The notes beneath the pieces are model-generated. The model ran no database searches. It saw only the letters and a list, made by a program, of their open reading frames with translations, and was not told where the DNA came from. Shown piece by piece: positions 1 to 7,410 of a stretch of DNA of 64,000 nt. Source of the stretch: Spirosoma pollinicola (GTDB lineage Bacteria; Bacteroidota; Bacteroidia; Cytophagales; Spirosomataceae); contig NZ_CP025096.1 in the NCBI RefSeq assembly GCF_002831565.1, positions 2,209,027-2,273,026 of the forward strand. Direction: 5' to 3'. Position 1 is the stretch's first letter. Each line of letters starts with the position of its first letter. The translations under genes and the position numbers were made by a program.

Positions 1-1242
1 ATCCTGAAAGATGCTTTTGAACGTGAACTTGGCTATGCACAACCCGAAATGTACCGCGCACAGGTGCATGAAATGCTGAGTCTGTATAAAGCGGGCGAAA
101 TGGACATTGTGAAAAAAATGCAGCCGTTTGTTGACGAATCGCAAAACCAGACGCTTAACCATCATCAGGCCAATCGCCCGTTCAAAAATATCGACGGCAT
201 TAAATTTCTGACGCACGAGATGGGTTGTGGCGGCACTCGCCAAGATTCAGGTTATTTGTGTTCGTTACTGGCTGGCTTCATTAATAACCCTAATGTAGCA
301 GGGGCAACCGTCCTCAGCTTAGGCTGTCAGCATTTGCAGGTCGACATGATCTCCGCTGAAATCAAGCGGCAGAATCCGAAATCTAACAAGCCACTTTTGC
401 TGTTTGAGCAACAGGCCGGAACGGAATATGCGCTGATGGCTCAGGCCATAAAAGAGACCTTTCTCGGCTTAGTGGAGGTCAATAAGCTCGAACGCCAGCC
501 AGCGCACCTCAGCGCCCTGACGATTGGCCTGAAATGTGGCGGCTCCGACGGTTTTTCGGGAATTTCAGCCAATCCGGCTTTGGGTCAGCTATCCGATATA
601 ATCGTAACACTGGGTGGGAAAACGGTATTGGCCGAGTTCCCCGAGTTGAACGGTGTTGAACAGGAATTGATCAACCGCACCGACGATACCGCCAAAGCAC
701 AGAAGTTTATCACGTTGATGGGCGATTATTCGGCGCAGGCTGAAGCCGCCGGGTCTGGTTTCGATATGAATCCATCGCCCGGCAACATTAAAGACGGACT
801 AATTACCGATGCCATCAAATCGGCGGGGGCGGCTAAAAAGGGGGGCACTTCGCCCGTGGTGGATGTTCTGGATTATGCCGAGCCCGTAACAGCTTCCGGT
901 CTCAACTTACTTTGCACACCCGGCAACGACGTTGAAGCGACTACTGGCATGGCGGGTTCGGGCACCAATGTCATTGTTTTCACGACTGGCCTTGGCACAC
1001 CTACCGGCAACCCGGTTTGCCCCGTCGTGAAGGTTTCGACCAACACCATCCTTAAAAATCGGATGCCCGATGTAATCGACTTCGATAGCGGCCCCATCAT
1101 TGATGGTGAACAAAGCATCGAACAAAATGCCCACGACATGCTCGAATACATCATCCGGCTTGCCTCAGGCAACGAAATTACCCAGGCCGAGCGGCTGGGA
1201 CAGGACGATTTCATTCCCTGGAAACGGGGCGTTTCACTTTAA
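1..1242 (+). CDS. UxaA-family sugar-acid dehydratase (altronate/fuconate dehydratase type), 5' end outside window
   Basis: The reading frame is open from the first base of the window, so about 413 C-terminal residues are visible and the start lies upstream. The sequence has the C-terminal domain of UxaA/altronate dehydratases, including the stretch around HEMGCGGTRQDS, the GLKCGGSDGFSGI motif, and the Gly-rich EATTGMAGSGTN segment. The family removes water from aldonic acids using a metal centre. Next to it are an SDR, an FAH-type hydrolase and a COG3618 lactonase, so the likely substrate is a deoxy-aldonate such as L-fuconate or L-rhamnonate rather than altronate. That is inference from context; Campylobacter jejuni uses UxaA-like proteins in its fucose cluster. 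Family assignment is firm, substrate open. Confidence 0.88.
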   Translation: MLKDAFERELGYAQPEMYRAQVHEMLSLYKAGEMDIVKKMQPFVDESQNQTLNHHQANRPFKNIDGIKFLTHEMGCGGTRQDSGYLCSLLAGFINNPNVAGATVLSLGCQHLQVDMISAEIKRQNPKSNKPLLLFEQQAGTEYALMAQAIKETFLGLVEVNKLERQPAHLSALTIGLKCGGSDGFSGISANPALGQLSDIIVTLGGKTVLAEFPELNGVEQELINRTDDTAKAQKFITLMGDYSAQAEAAGSGFDMNPSPGNIKDGLITDAIKSAGAAKKGGTSPVVDVLDYAEPVTASGLNLLCTPGNDVEATTGMAGSGTNVIVFTTGLGTPTGNPVCPVVKVSTNTILKNRMPDVIDFDSGPIIDGEQSIEQNAHDMLEYIIRLASGNEITQAERLGQDDFIPWKRGVSL

Positions 1243-1245
1243 ATT

Positions 1246-1325
1246 GGTGAAAGAGTGAATAAGTGAAAGAGCGCTATAATCTGCGTCTGTATTTTCACTC
1301 TTTCGCTCTTTCGCTCTTTCGCTAT
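1246..1325. repeat. Intergenic inverted repeat, type A (GTGAAAGAG arms)
   Basis: The left arm (1246-1273) is built from the word GTGAAAGAG/GCG and the right arm (about 1293-1325) is its complement, CTTTCGCTCTTTC. The element starts four bases after the dehydratase stop and ends two bases before the next ATG, so it fills the whole gap. A second copy of the type lies at 16968-17063. It can fold into a long hairpin in RNA from either strand. Confidence 0.8.
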
Positions 1326-1327
1326 TT

Positions 1328-2101
1328 ATGTTCTCACTCAAAAACAAAACTGCCCTCATTACGGGTGGGGCCAGCGGGATTGGGCTGGCCATTTCGCAGA
1401 CTTTCGCTCAGGCGGGTGCAACTGTTCACATTCTGGAAATCAATGGTGACCTTGCCCGGCAGGTTGCCGACGATATTATTGCAAACGGCGGTCAGGCGCA
1501 GGCCCACACGGTCGATGTATCGGATCAGGCGCAGGTGGTCGATCTGATTGGCCAGATAGCGGCTCAGTCGCCCATTCATATTCTGGTCAACAACGCAGGG
1601 GTCGCACACATTGGTAAAGCAGATACCACTACGGAGGCCGACTTCGACCGAATTTTTCGTATCAATGTGAAGGGCGTTTACAATTGCCTGTATGCTATTA
1701 TTCCCCATTTCAAAGCCAATGGCGGAGGGGTTATTCTGAATATGGCGTCGGTAGCAGCAACGCTCGGTTTGTCTGACCGGTTTGCTTACTCAATGAGTAA
1801 AGGAGCCGTGCTGACCATGACGCTATCGGTAGCAAAAGACTATTTGACCGATAAAATTCGGAGCAACTGCATATCGCCGGCTCGGGTGCATACGCCTTTC
1901 GTCGATGGATTCATCGCCAAAAACTATCCGGGTCAGGAAGCCGAAATGTTTGAGAAATTGTCGAAAACGCAACCCATTGGCCGCATGGCCGAACCACAGG
2001 AAGTTGGCGCGTTGGCCCTGTATCTCTGCTCCGACGAAGCAGGCTTTGTAACGGGTTGCGACTACCCGCTGGATGGCGGCTTTGTTCGGTTAAATAGCTA
2101 A
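1328..2101 (+). CDS. SDR-family NAD(P)-dependent oxidoreductase, probably 2-keto-3-deoxy-fuconate/rhamnonate dehydrogenase
   Basis: This 257-residue classical short-chain dehydrogenase has the cofactor motif TGGASGIG (residues 12-19), NNAG (88-91) and the catalytic Ser141, Tyr154 and Lys158. It ends in the usual LDGGF-like tail. In the non-phosphorylating fucose/rhamnose pathways an SDR oxidises the 2-keto-3-deoxy acid to the 2,4-diketo acid, which an FAH-family hydrolase then cleaves. The dehydratase upstream and the FAH protein downstream match that order. The ATG at 1328 follows directly on an inverted repeat and there is no Shine-Dalgarno sequence, as usual in Bacteroidota. The SDR family is certain; the substrate is inferred from neighbours. 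Confidence 0.85.
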   Translation: MFSLKNKTALITGGASGIGLAISQTFAQAGATVHILEINGDLARQVADDIIANGGQAQAHTVDVSDQAQVVDLIGQIAAQSPIHILVNNAGVAHIGKADTTTEADFDRIFRINVKGVYNCLYAIIPHFKANGGGVILNMASVAATLGLSDRFAYSMSKGAVLTMTLSVAKDYLTDKIRSNCISPARVHTPFVDGFIAKNYPGQEAEMFEKLSKTQPIGRMAEPQEVGALALYLCSDEAGFVTGCDYPLDGGFVRLNS

Positions 2102-2158
2102 CTCATAGCCAACAGCCATAGAATGCTCTCCTTCCCGACTCGAATTGACACTTATTTA

Positions 2159-2178
2159 TTAGTTGTTTAATCAACTAA
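2159..2178. promoter_or_regulatory. Short palindrome between the SDR and FAH genes (possible operator or hairpin)
   Basis: TTAGTTG (2159-2165) and CAACTAA (2172-2178) are perfect complements around a six-base AT-rich centre. It lies about 90 bases before the FAH start, so it could be a regulator binding site or a weak hairpin. No T-run follows it, which speaks against a terminator. No regulator gene is visible nearby. Confidence 0.35.
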
Positions 2179-2266
2179 CGTTCACTGGCTACACGGGCTA
2201 CGTTTGCGGCATAATGATTAAACTTGTGGCCTGTATTGCTTTTCGTTTAAAGAATATCTCTCCTGC

Positions 2267-3121
2267 ATGAAACTCTTCCGCTTCGGCTCGCCCGACCACG
2301 AACACCCTGGTGTCGTATTACCCACTGGTCAACATATTGACGTAACCCACTTTGGTGAAGATTACGACGAATCTTTTTTTGCCAGCAATGGACCCGAACG
2401 GCTCACGCACTGGCTCACGGCCCACGCACAAAACTGCCCCGAGGTATCGGCCGAAGAACGGTTTGGCCCTTGTATCAAGCGTCCGTCTAAAATCGTTTGC
2501 GTTGGCCTGAACTACGCCAAGCATGCGGCAGAGACTGGTGCAGCAACACCCGCCGAACCCATTCTATTCTTCAAGGCAACCACGGCCCTTTGCGGACCCA
2601 ACGATAATGTTGTCATTCCTAAACGCTCCGAAAAAACGGACTGGGAAGTAGAACTGGCCATCATCATTGGCAAGCGTGCCAGCTACGTCGAACTGGACGA
2701 CGCTATGGACTACGTTGCGGGCTATGCCCTGCACAACGATTACAGCGAACGTGCCTGGCAACTGGAACGGGGCGGCCAATGGGTGAAAGGCAAAAGCGCC
2801 GATACCTTCGCTCCGCTGGGACCGTATCTGGTAACCACTGATGAAGTGCCGGAGCCGAACAATCTCCACCTGTGGTTGAGCATCAACGGTAAGATGTTAC
2901 AGGATTCGAATACCGACGATATGATTTTCAACGTACCTACATTGGTTAGCTACATTAGTCAGTTTATGACGTTGCTACCGGGCGATGTTATCTCGACGGG
3001 CACACCCGCTGGTGTTGGCCTGGGCATGTCGCCCCCCTGGTACCTCAAACCCGGCGATGTAGTCGAACTGGGAATCGAAGGCCTCGGCGAACAGAAACAG
3101 ACGGCGGTGGCATTTACTTAA
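2267..3121 (+). CDS. Fumarylacetoacetate hydrolase family protein, probable 2,4-diketo-3-deoxy-fuconate/rhamnonate hydrolase
   Basis: The protein has 284 residues, the normal length for the two-part FAH family. It carries the metal site of the family: Glu127 and Glu129 in the segment DWEVELAIIIG, and Asp158 in HNDYSER. The signature NYAKHAAE is at 82-89 and the STGTPAGVG loop lies near the C-terminus. These enzymes hydrolyse C-C bonds of diketo acids. Here it would split 2,4-diketo-3-deoxy-L-fuconate (or the rhamnonate analogue) to pyruvate and lactate. Some annotators label such proteins ureidoglycolate lyase, which the sugar-acid neighbours make less likely. It sits between the SDR and the lactonase on the same strand. 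Confidence 0.87.
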   Translation: MKLFRFGSPDHEHPGVVLPTGQHIDVTHFGEDYDESFFASNGPERLTHWLTAHAQNCPEVSAEERFGPCIKRPSKIVCVGLNYAKHAAETGAATPAEPILFFKATTALCGPNDNVVIPKRSEKTDWEVELAIIIGKRASYVELDDAMDYVAGYALHNDYSERAWQLERGGQWVKGKSADTFAPLGPYLVTTDEVPEPNNLHLWLSINGKMLQDSNTDDMIFNVPTLVSYISQFMTLLPGDVISTGTPAGVGLGMSPPWYLKPGDVVELGIEGLGEQKQTAVAFT

Positions 3122-3124
3122 GGG

Positions 3125-3213
3125 ATAATGTAGAATGAATTAGGGTTAATGGACAATGAGACCACATCCTACGCTATTGTCCATTAACCATTATTCATTC
3201 TACATTTTACATT
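3125..3213. repeat. Intergenic inverted repeat, type B (AATGTAGAATGAAT arms)
   Basis: Left arm 3125-3158 and right arm 3176-3213 are long near-perfect complements (for example TTAATGGACAAT against ATTGTCCATTAA). The element begins four bases after the FAH stop. Related elements occur at 15509-15646 and 18307-18452. Confidence 0.8.
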
Positions 3214-3222
3214 AACAACGTT

Positions 3223-4047
3223 ATGACAGTTGACGCTCACCAACATTTCTGGCACTTCGATCCGGTTCGCGATAACTGGATTACGGACGATATGGCTATC
3301 ATCCAGCGCGATTTTCTGCCCGCCGATCTGGAGCCGGTTCTGAAACAGAATGGTATTGATGGTTGTGTGGCCGTTCAAGCGTCGCAGTCGGAGGAGGAAA
3401 CGATGTTTCTGGTTCGTATGGCGCAAACCTACGATATTGTAAAGGGCGTAGTCGGTTGGGTCGATCTGCAATCAGAGCAGTTACCGGAACGCTTGCAGGC
3501 GTTGTCGCAATACACAGAGATCAAAGGCTACAGGCATGTTGCCCAAGCCGAACCCGACGATTTTCTGGCCCGTCCATCGGTCATCGAAGGCATTCGGCAA
3601 CTGGCTGAGTTGGGGTTGACATACGATATTCTGATCTATCCAACGCAACTCAAAGCCGCCTTGCAACTGGTTCGCGCCGTTCCTGAAGTTCCTTTCGTGA
3701 TCGACCATCTGGCCAAGCCGTATATTAAGAAAGGGGAAATCAGTCGCTGGTCGAATTTCATGGGCGAGATCGCTAAAAACAAGCATGTCTCGTGCAAACT
3801 TTCGGGCATGGTTACAGAAGGTGACTGGCACAACTGGAGTAAAAAAAATTTCTTTCCATACATGGACGTGATCTTCGAACATTTTGGCCCTGATCGCATC
3901 CTGTTCGGTTCCGACTGGCCCGTGTGTCTGGTAGCGGCCGACTATACACAGGTTAAAACCCTGGTTGAAGACTACGTGGAGAACTGGGGCGACGAGGTGC
4001 GAGCGAAAGTTTTTGGTGGTAATGCAGTGTCGTTTTATAAGTTATAA
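3223..4047 (+). CDS. Amidohydrolase of the L-fuconolactonase/rhamnonolactonase group (COG3618)
   Basis: This 274-residue TIM-barrel amidohydrolase has the N-terminal DAHQHFW motif (residues 4-10, metal ligands His6 and His8), DHLAKP at 161-166, CKLSG at 191-195 and GSDWPV at 229-234 with the catalytic Asp231. Members open sugar lactones such as L-fucono-1,5-lactone to the free acid, the step just before the dehydratase. With the UxaA, SDR and FAH genes it completes most of an oxidative deoxy-sugar route. The sugar dehydrogenase that makes the lactone is not in view and may lie upstream of the window. Substrate is inferred. Confidence 0.87.
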   Translation: MTVDAHQHFWHFDPVRDNWITDDMAIIQRDFLPADLEPVLKQNGIDGCVAVQASQSEEETMFLVRMAQTYDIVKGVVGWVDLQSEQLPERLQALSQYTEIKGYRHVAQAEPDDFLARPSVIEGIRQLAELGLTYDILIYPTQLKAALQLVRAVPEVPFVIDHLAKPYIKKGEISRWSNFMGEIAKNKHVSCKLSGMVTEGDWHNWSKKNFFPYMDVIFEHFGPDRILFGSDWPVCLVAADYTQVKTLVEDYVENWGDEVRAKVFGGNAVSFYKL

Positions 4048-4060
4048 TTTGAAAGAATTA

Positions 4061-4130
4061 TTACACAGAGATTCACGGAGGAATAATAAAAAACTCTGTG
4101 AATCTCATTTACCCTCTGTGTATCTCTGTA
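4061..4130. repeat. Intergenic inverted repeat, type C (ACAGAGATTCACGGAG arms)
   Basis: The left arm around CACAGAGATTCACGGAG (4064-4080) is answered by CTCTGTGAATCTC (4094-4106) and a further copy CTCTGTGTATCTCTG (4114-4128). It fills most of the gap between the lactonase and the kinase. A weaker relative is at 51492-51589. Confidence 0.7.
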
Positions 4131-4152
4131 TCACAACCCCTCTCCCTGAGTT

Positions 4153-5616
4153 ATGAATTGTTTCGTTGGCGTTGATGTCGGCACTACGAATGTGAAAGCG
4201 CTGGCGATGCCCGCCGATTTGAGTCAGATTCTGGCTCATGCATCGGCTCCGCTTACGACCCTCAATCCCGAACCCGGTTATGCCGAACAGGACCCGGCCG
4301 AGATCTGGGCCGCTTTTGTACAGGTCATTGCCGAAGTAAGTCGGGAGCTAGCTGTCAACGGACACACGATTACGCACGTTGCCTTTTGCACGGCCATGCA
4401 CAGCGTGGTACCGATGAATGCGGATGGTTCTTCCATAGGTAATGCGATTCTTTGGTCCGACAATCGCGCTGAAGCGCAGGCAAAAGCCCTTCGAACAACG
4501 CAGGCTGAGTTAGGCAAAGCAATCTATACTCAAACCGGAACGCCCCTTCACCCCATGATTCCGCTTTGTAAATTAGCCTGGATGCGGGAGCATGACCCTC
4601 GAACCCTGCGCCGAACAGCCCGTTTCGGCTCCATCAAAGAGTTTTTGTGGTATAAACTCACCGGCGAATTTGAGATTGATTTTTCCATTGCCACCGCTAC
4701 GGGCCTATTCGATGAAAGCAAGCGCGAATGGAGCAATCAGGCGATGGACTTTGCCGGTGTTCGGGCCGATCAATTGTCAGCACCCGTTCCAACGACCTAC
4801 CAACGGTCGTATCAAACACGGCCCGAAACCGCCGGAACGGGCCTGCTCTCAGGAGTGTCGCTGGTTATTGGTGCGTCAGATGGATGCCTGGCCAATCTTG
4901 GTGCGGGTGCCATCAAAGCGGGCACGGCTACACTCACGATTGGCACCAGCGGGGCCATCCGACAAACGGTTCGTAAACCACTTCGCGATGCCGAAGTTCG
5001 CTTGTTTTGCTACTACCTGGATGAAGGTTATTACGTTGTTGGCGGGCCAACTAACAATGGCGGCAATGTGCTGGAATGGGTCACGGAAAAGTTAACCCAA
5101 CAGGATACTGACGCGGTTCTGGCCGAAGCCGAAACCATTGCACCCGGTTCCAATGGGTTGCTGTTCCTCCCCTATCTACAGGGCGAGCGGGCACCCTTGT
5201 GGGATGCGTCCGTTCGGGGGGCTTATCTGCACGTGGATTGGCAACACACCCGCGCCCATTTCGTGCGGTCTGCACTGGAAGGGGTGCTCTTTAATCTGCT
5301 GAGCATAAACGAATTGCTGACCGACAAAACCGGTCCGGCACGCGTGATACATGCCAACGGCGGCTTTGCTCAGTCAGACTTCTGGGTTCAAATGCTGGCC
5401 GATATGGCGGGCATTCCGGTACGGCTCAATGCCAGTAACGAGAGCGGTTCCATGGGCGCTATTCTGTTAACACTCAAAGCCACCGGCGTTGTAAAAACGC
5501 TGGATGAAGCCGCCGAACGGGTAGCCTTTGGCAAGACGTTCCAGCCCGATCTCACAAGATTTAAACAGTATCAGACCGATTTCAAACGGTGGGAAGCTGC
5601 CTTGCGAAAGCTATAA
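4153..5616 (+). CDS. FGGY-family carbohydrate kinase, gluconokinase type
   Basis: The 487-residue protein has the FGGY N-terminal phosphate motif GVDVGTTNVK (6-15), the gluconokinase-like stretches TAMHS and WSDNRA (101-106) and TGTPLHP (128-134), and a second lobe with GTSGAIR and FLPYLQGERAP. FGGY gluconokinases phosphorylate D-gluconate to 6-phosphogluconate with ATP. The TGTPxHP and WSDNR motifs favour gluconokinase over xylulokinase or fuculokinase. A kinase is not required by the deoxy-sugar route upstream, so this gene may serve a separate sugar acid. Its stop overlaps the stop of the convergent acetyltransferase by six bases (CTATAA read both ways). Confidence 0.85.
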   Translation: MNCFVGVDVGTTNVKALAMPADLSQILAHASAPLTTLNPEPGYAEQDPAEIWAAFVQVIAEVSRELAVNGHTITHVAFCTAMHSVVPMNADGSSIGNAILWSDNRAEAQAKALRTTQAELGKAIYTQTGTPLHPMIPLCKLAWMREHDPRTLRRTARFGSIKEFLWYKLTGEFEIDFSIATATGLFDESKREWSNQAMDFAGVRADQLSAPVPTTYQRSYQTRPETAGTGLLSGVSLVIGASDGCLANLGAGAIKAGTATLTIGTSGAIRQTVRKPLRDAEVRLFCYYLDEGYYVVGGPTNNGGNVLEWVTEKLTQQDTDAVLAEAETIAPGSNGLLFLPYLQGERAPLWDASVRGAYLHVDWQHTRAHFVRSALEGVLFNLLSINELLTDKTGPARVIHANGGFAQSDFWVQMLADMAGIPVRLNASNESGSMGAILLTLKATGVVKTLDEAAERVAFGKTFQPDLTRFKQYQTDFKRWEAALRKL

Positions 5617-6123
5617 ATTGACAAGCAGCCGCCCAAATAACAAACTCTCCTCTCCATTACCAGTAAACGTGAATCGTTTCTCAAGGCGCAAACCGAGCTT
5701 TTCAAGAAGACGGATTGACGGCTGGTTTGCCGGATTGGTAAAACCAAAGATGCGCGTTAGGCCAAACGTTTTCTGCGCGTAGGTTATAACTGCCGAACCA
5801 GCCTCGTATCCGTATCCTTTCCCGGCATAATCGGGTAGAAACGCAAAGCCAATGTCTGGATCATCGAGCGCGTCCCGTTTGAATAAACCACAAAGACCAA
5901 TGGAGAGCCCATTGGTCTTTAGTTTTACCAGATAAGGCCCAAAGCCATGTTCTTTATAGCTTTTCAGGGCACCATTGATAATGTATTGCTGGGCATCCCA
6001 AAGCGTTTGCACATGCCGGTCGCCAATGAATTGAATCCATGACGGTGTATTCAGCAAATCGAGCATGAAGGCCGCGTCGTCAACAGTAAGTTCAATAAGC
6101 AACAAACGGTCTGTTTCGATCAT
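5611..6123 (-). CDS. GNAT-family N-acetyltransferase (RimJ/RimL-like)
   Basis: A 170-residue acetyltransferase of the RimJ/RimL group. It begins with the typical IETDRLLL strand, contains the acetyl-CoA loop region around YAGKGYGYEAGSAV, and ends with NQPSIRLLEKLGL, the usual late motif of the family. It would transfer acetyl from acetyl-CoA to an amine; the acceptor cannot be read from sequence. It lies 97 bases after argC on the same strand and ends tail to tail with the gluconokinase. It is not ArgA-like, so a role in arginine synthesis is not supported. Confidence 0.85.
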   Translation of the reverse strand: MIETDRLLLIELTVDDAAFMLDLLNTPSWIQFIGDRHVQTLWDAQQYIINGALKSYKEHGFGPYLVKLKTNGLSIGLCGLFKRDALDDPDIGFAFLPDYAGKGYGYEAGSAVITYAQKTFGLTRIFGFTNPANQPSIRLLEKLGLRLEKRFTFTGNGEESLLFGRLLVNL

Positions 6124-6199
6124 CTTCTGGAGTTCCCATTTTGCAACGATGCCATTTCTTGAAGCTGTACAACCTTTTCAAGAAAAACTACTCCCAATC

Positions 6200-6220
6200 G
6201 CGGCTTTCCAGCCACGTTAC
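6200..6220. repeat. Single unit of the type G self-complementary repeat, touching the argC stop
   Basis: The 21 bases differ at only two positions from one arm (55935-55955) of the palindromic element inside the M23 peptidase gene. The unit begins at once after the argC stop codon (argC is on the minus strand and ends at 6221). It is itself roughly self-complementary around GGCTTTCCAGCC. No second arm is seen nearby. Confidence 0.6.
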
Positions 6221-7204
6221 TTAGAACGCTACCGATTTCAATCGCAATCCGGTATCCTCCGGCAAACCAAAAACAAGGTTCATGTTTTGAACGGCATGAC
6301 CTGCCGCGCCTTTGGTCAGGTTGTCGATAACGCTCGTAATCAGCAGTTGGCCGTCGTGAACTTCCAGATGCAGCAAACATTTGTTCGTATTCACTACCTG
6401 CTTCACGTCAACGGGCGTATCGCTGACATGCGTAAACGGATGCGTTTCGTAATAGGCTCTATACAACTGTTTTGCTTCGTCCAGCGTACCGGTAAATGGC
6501 GTGTACACATTAGCCATAATGCCTCGTGTGAAATCGCCCCGGTAAGGAATGAAGTTGATAGCCTGGCTAAAATCAGGGTCGAGTTGGGTTAAACTCTGAC
6601 GGATTTCGGCTAAGTGCTGGTGCGTAAACGCTTTGTAAATCGACACGTTGTTGTTTCGCCACGTAAAACCCGTTGTCGGCACAAGTGCCTGACCTGCACC
6701 CGTGCTGCCCGTAACGGCACTCACATGAACATCGTTCGTCATAACGCCCGCTTTCGCCAGAGGTAACAAGGCAAGTTGAATGCTACTCGCAAAACAGCCG
6801 GGGTTGGCAATGCGCATGGCTTCCTGAATACGCTCCCGGTTGAGTTCCGGAAGACCGTACACAAAATCGTCGTGCTCGTCGCGGAAATCGGCACTCAGGT
6901 CAATCACGGCAATATCGTCAGACACATCATAATCGGCCATAAACGTAGCCGATGCGCCGTGTCCCGAGCAAAGGAAAATGGCATCCAGCCCATCCTGAGC
7001 CAGCAGTTCGCTTATATCCTCGCCCGAAAATGTCAGGTCAGTGTCGCCCAGCAAGTCAGTGTGGGTTGACCAAACGGGTTTACCCGCCTGACTCTTGCTG
7101 TGCGTAAACACCACATTCGCAAAGGGGTGATTGATGAGAATACGCAACAGTTCGCCACCTGTGTAACCCGCTCCGCCAATAATGCCAACGTTAATTTTTT
7201 CCAT
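6221..7204 (-). CDS. argC: N-acetyl-gamma-glutamyl-phosphate reductase
   Basis: The enzyme reduces N-acetyl (or N-succinyl) glutamyl phosphate to the semialdehyde in arginine synthesis. The 327-residue protein has the Rossmann motif GGAGYTGGEL (10-19) and the active-site Cys137 in NPGCFAS. The frame stays open further upstream to 7393, but that extension only translates a palindromic repeat, so the ATG at 7204 before EKINVGIIGG is the start. It belongs to the same strand as argG, with a glycosyltransferase gene between them. Confidence 0.95.
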   Translation of the reverse strand: MEKINVGIIGGAGYTGGELLRILINHPFANVVFTHSKSQAGKPVWSTHTDLLGDTDLTFSGEDISELLAQDGLDAIFLCSGHGASATFMADYDVSDDIAVIDLSADFRDEHDDFVYGLPELNRERIQEAMRIANPGCFASSIQLALLPLAKAGVMTNDVHVSAVTGSTGAGQALVPTTGFTWRNNNVSIYKAFTHQHLAEIRQSLTQLDPDFSQAINFIPYRGDFTRGIMANVYTPFTGTLDEAKQLYRAYYETHPFTHVSDTPVDVKQVVNTNKCLLHLEVHDGQLLITSVIDNLTKGAAGHAVQNMNLVFGLPEDTGLRLKSVAF

Positions 7205-7282
7205 GTTTTGGTAACGACTTTGTTCTTTTATTGATTCAAAAGGCCCGGGGTTAGACCCGGTTTGGTAGAATAGACATAAAAT

Positions 7283-7382
7283 TACCCCACCCCAGCCCCT
7301 CCCCTTGAAATAAGGGGAGGGGCTAAAAAGAACTAGCTTAAGCCCCTCCCCTTGAAATAAGGGGAGGGGTTGGGGTGGGGTA
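7283..7382. repeat. Double hairpin repeat, type D (AGCCCCTCCCCTT...AAGGGGAGGGG)
   Basis: Two direct copies of a self-complementary unit (7294-7324 and 7341-7370), each CCCCTCCCCTT, a five-base loop, AAGGGGAGGGG. They are flanked by ACCCCACCCC on the left and GGGGTGGGG on the right, so the whole block is also one large inverted repeat. It lies between the glycosyltransferase and argC, both on the minus strand. Confidence 0.85.
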
Positions 7383-7410
7383 AAACAGACCAAAGCTACT
7401 ACATCATTTC

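Noticed and set aside
1263..1547. A 94-codon frame on the plus strand overlapping the SDR gene
   Set aside because: It begins in an inverted repeat and runs out of frame through the SDR cofactor region; the protein looks random and Arg-rich.
4153..5616. Xylulokinase or L-fuculokinase
   Set aside because: The WSDNRA and TGTPLHP motifs fit the gluconokinase branch of the FGGY family better.
6065..6592. A 175-codon plus-strand frame across the GNAT start and argC end
   Set aside because: It is the antisense shadow of two well-supported minus-strand genes and shows no family features.
7205..7393. N-terminal extension of argC by 63 codons
   Set aside because: The extension translates the type D palindrome (Pro, Gly and Phe-rich) and lies before the canonical MEKINVGIIGG start.
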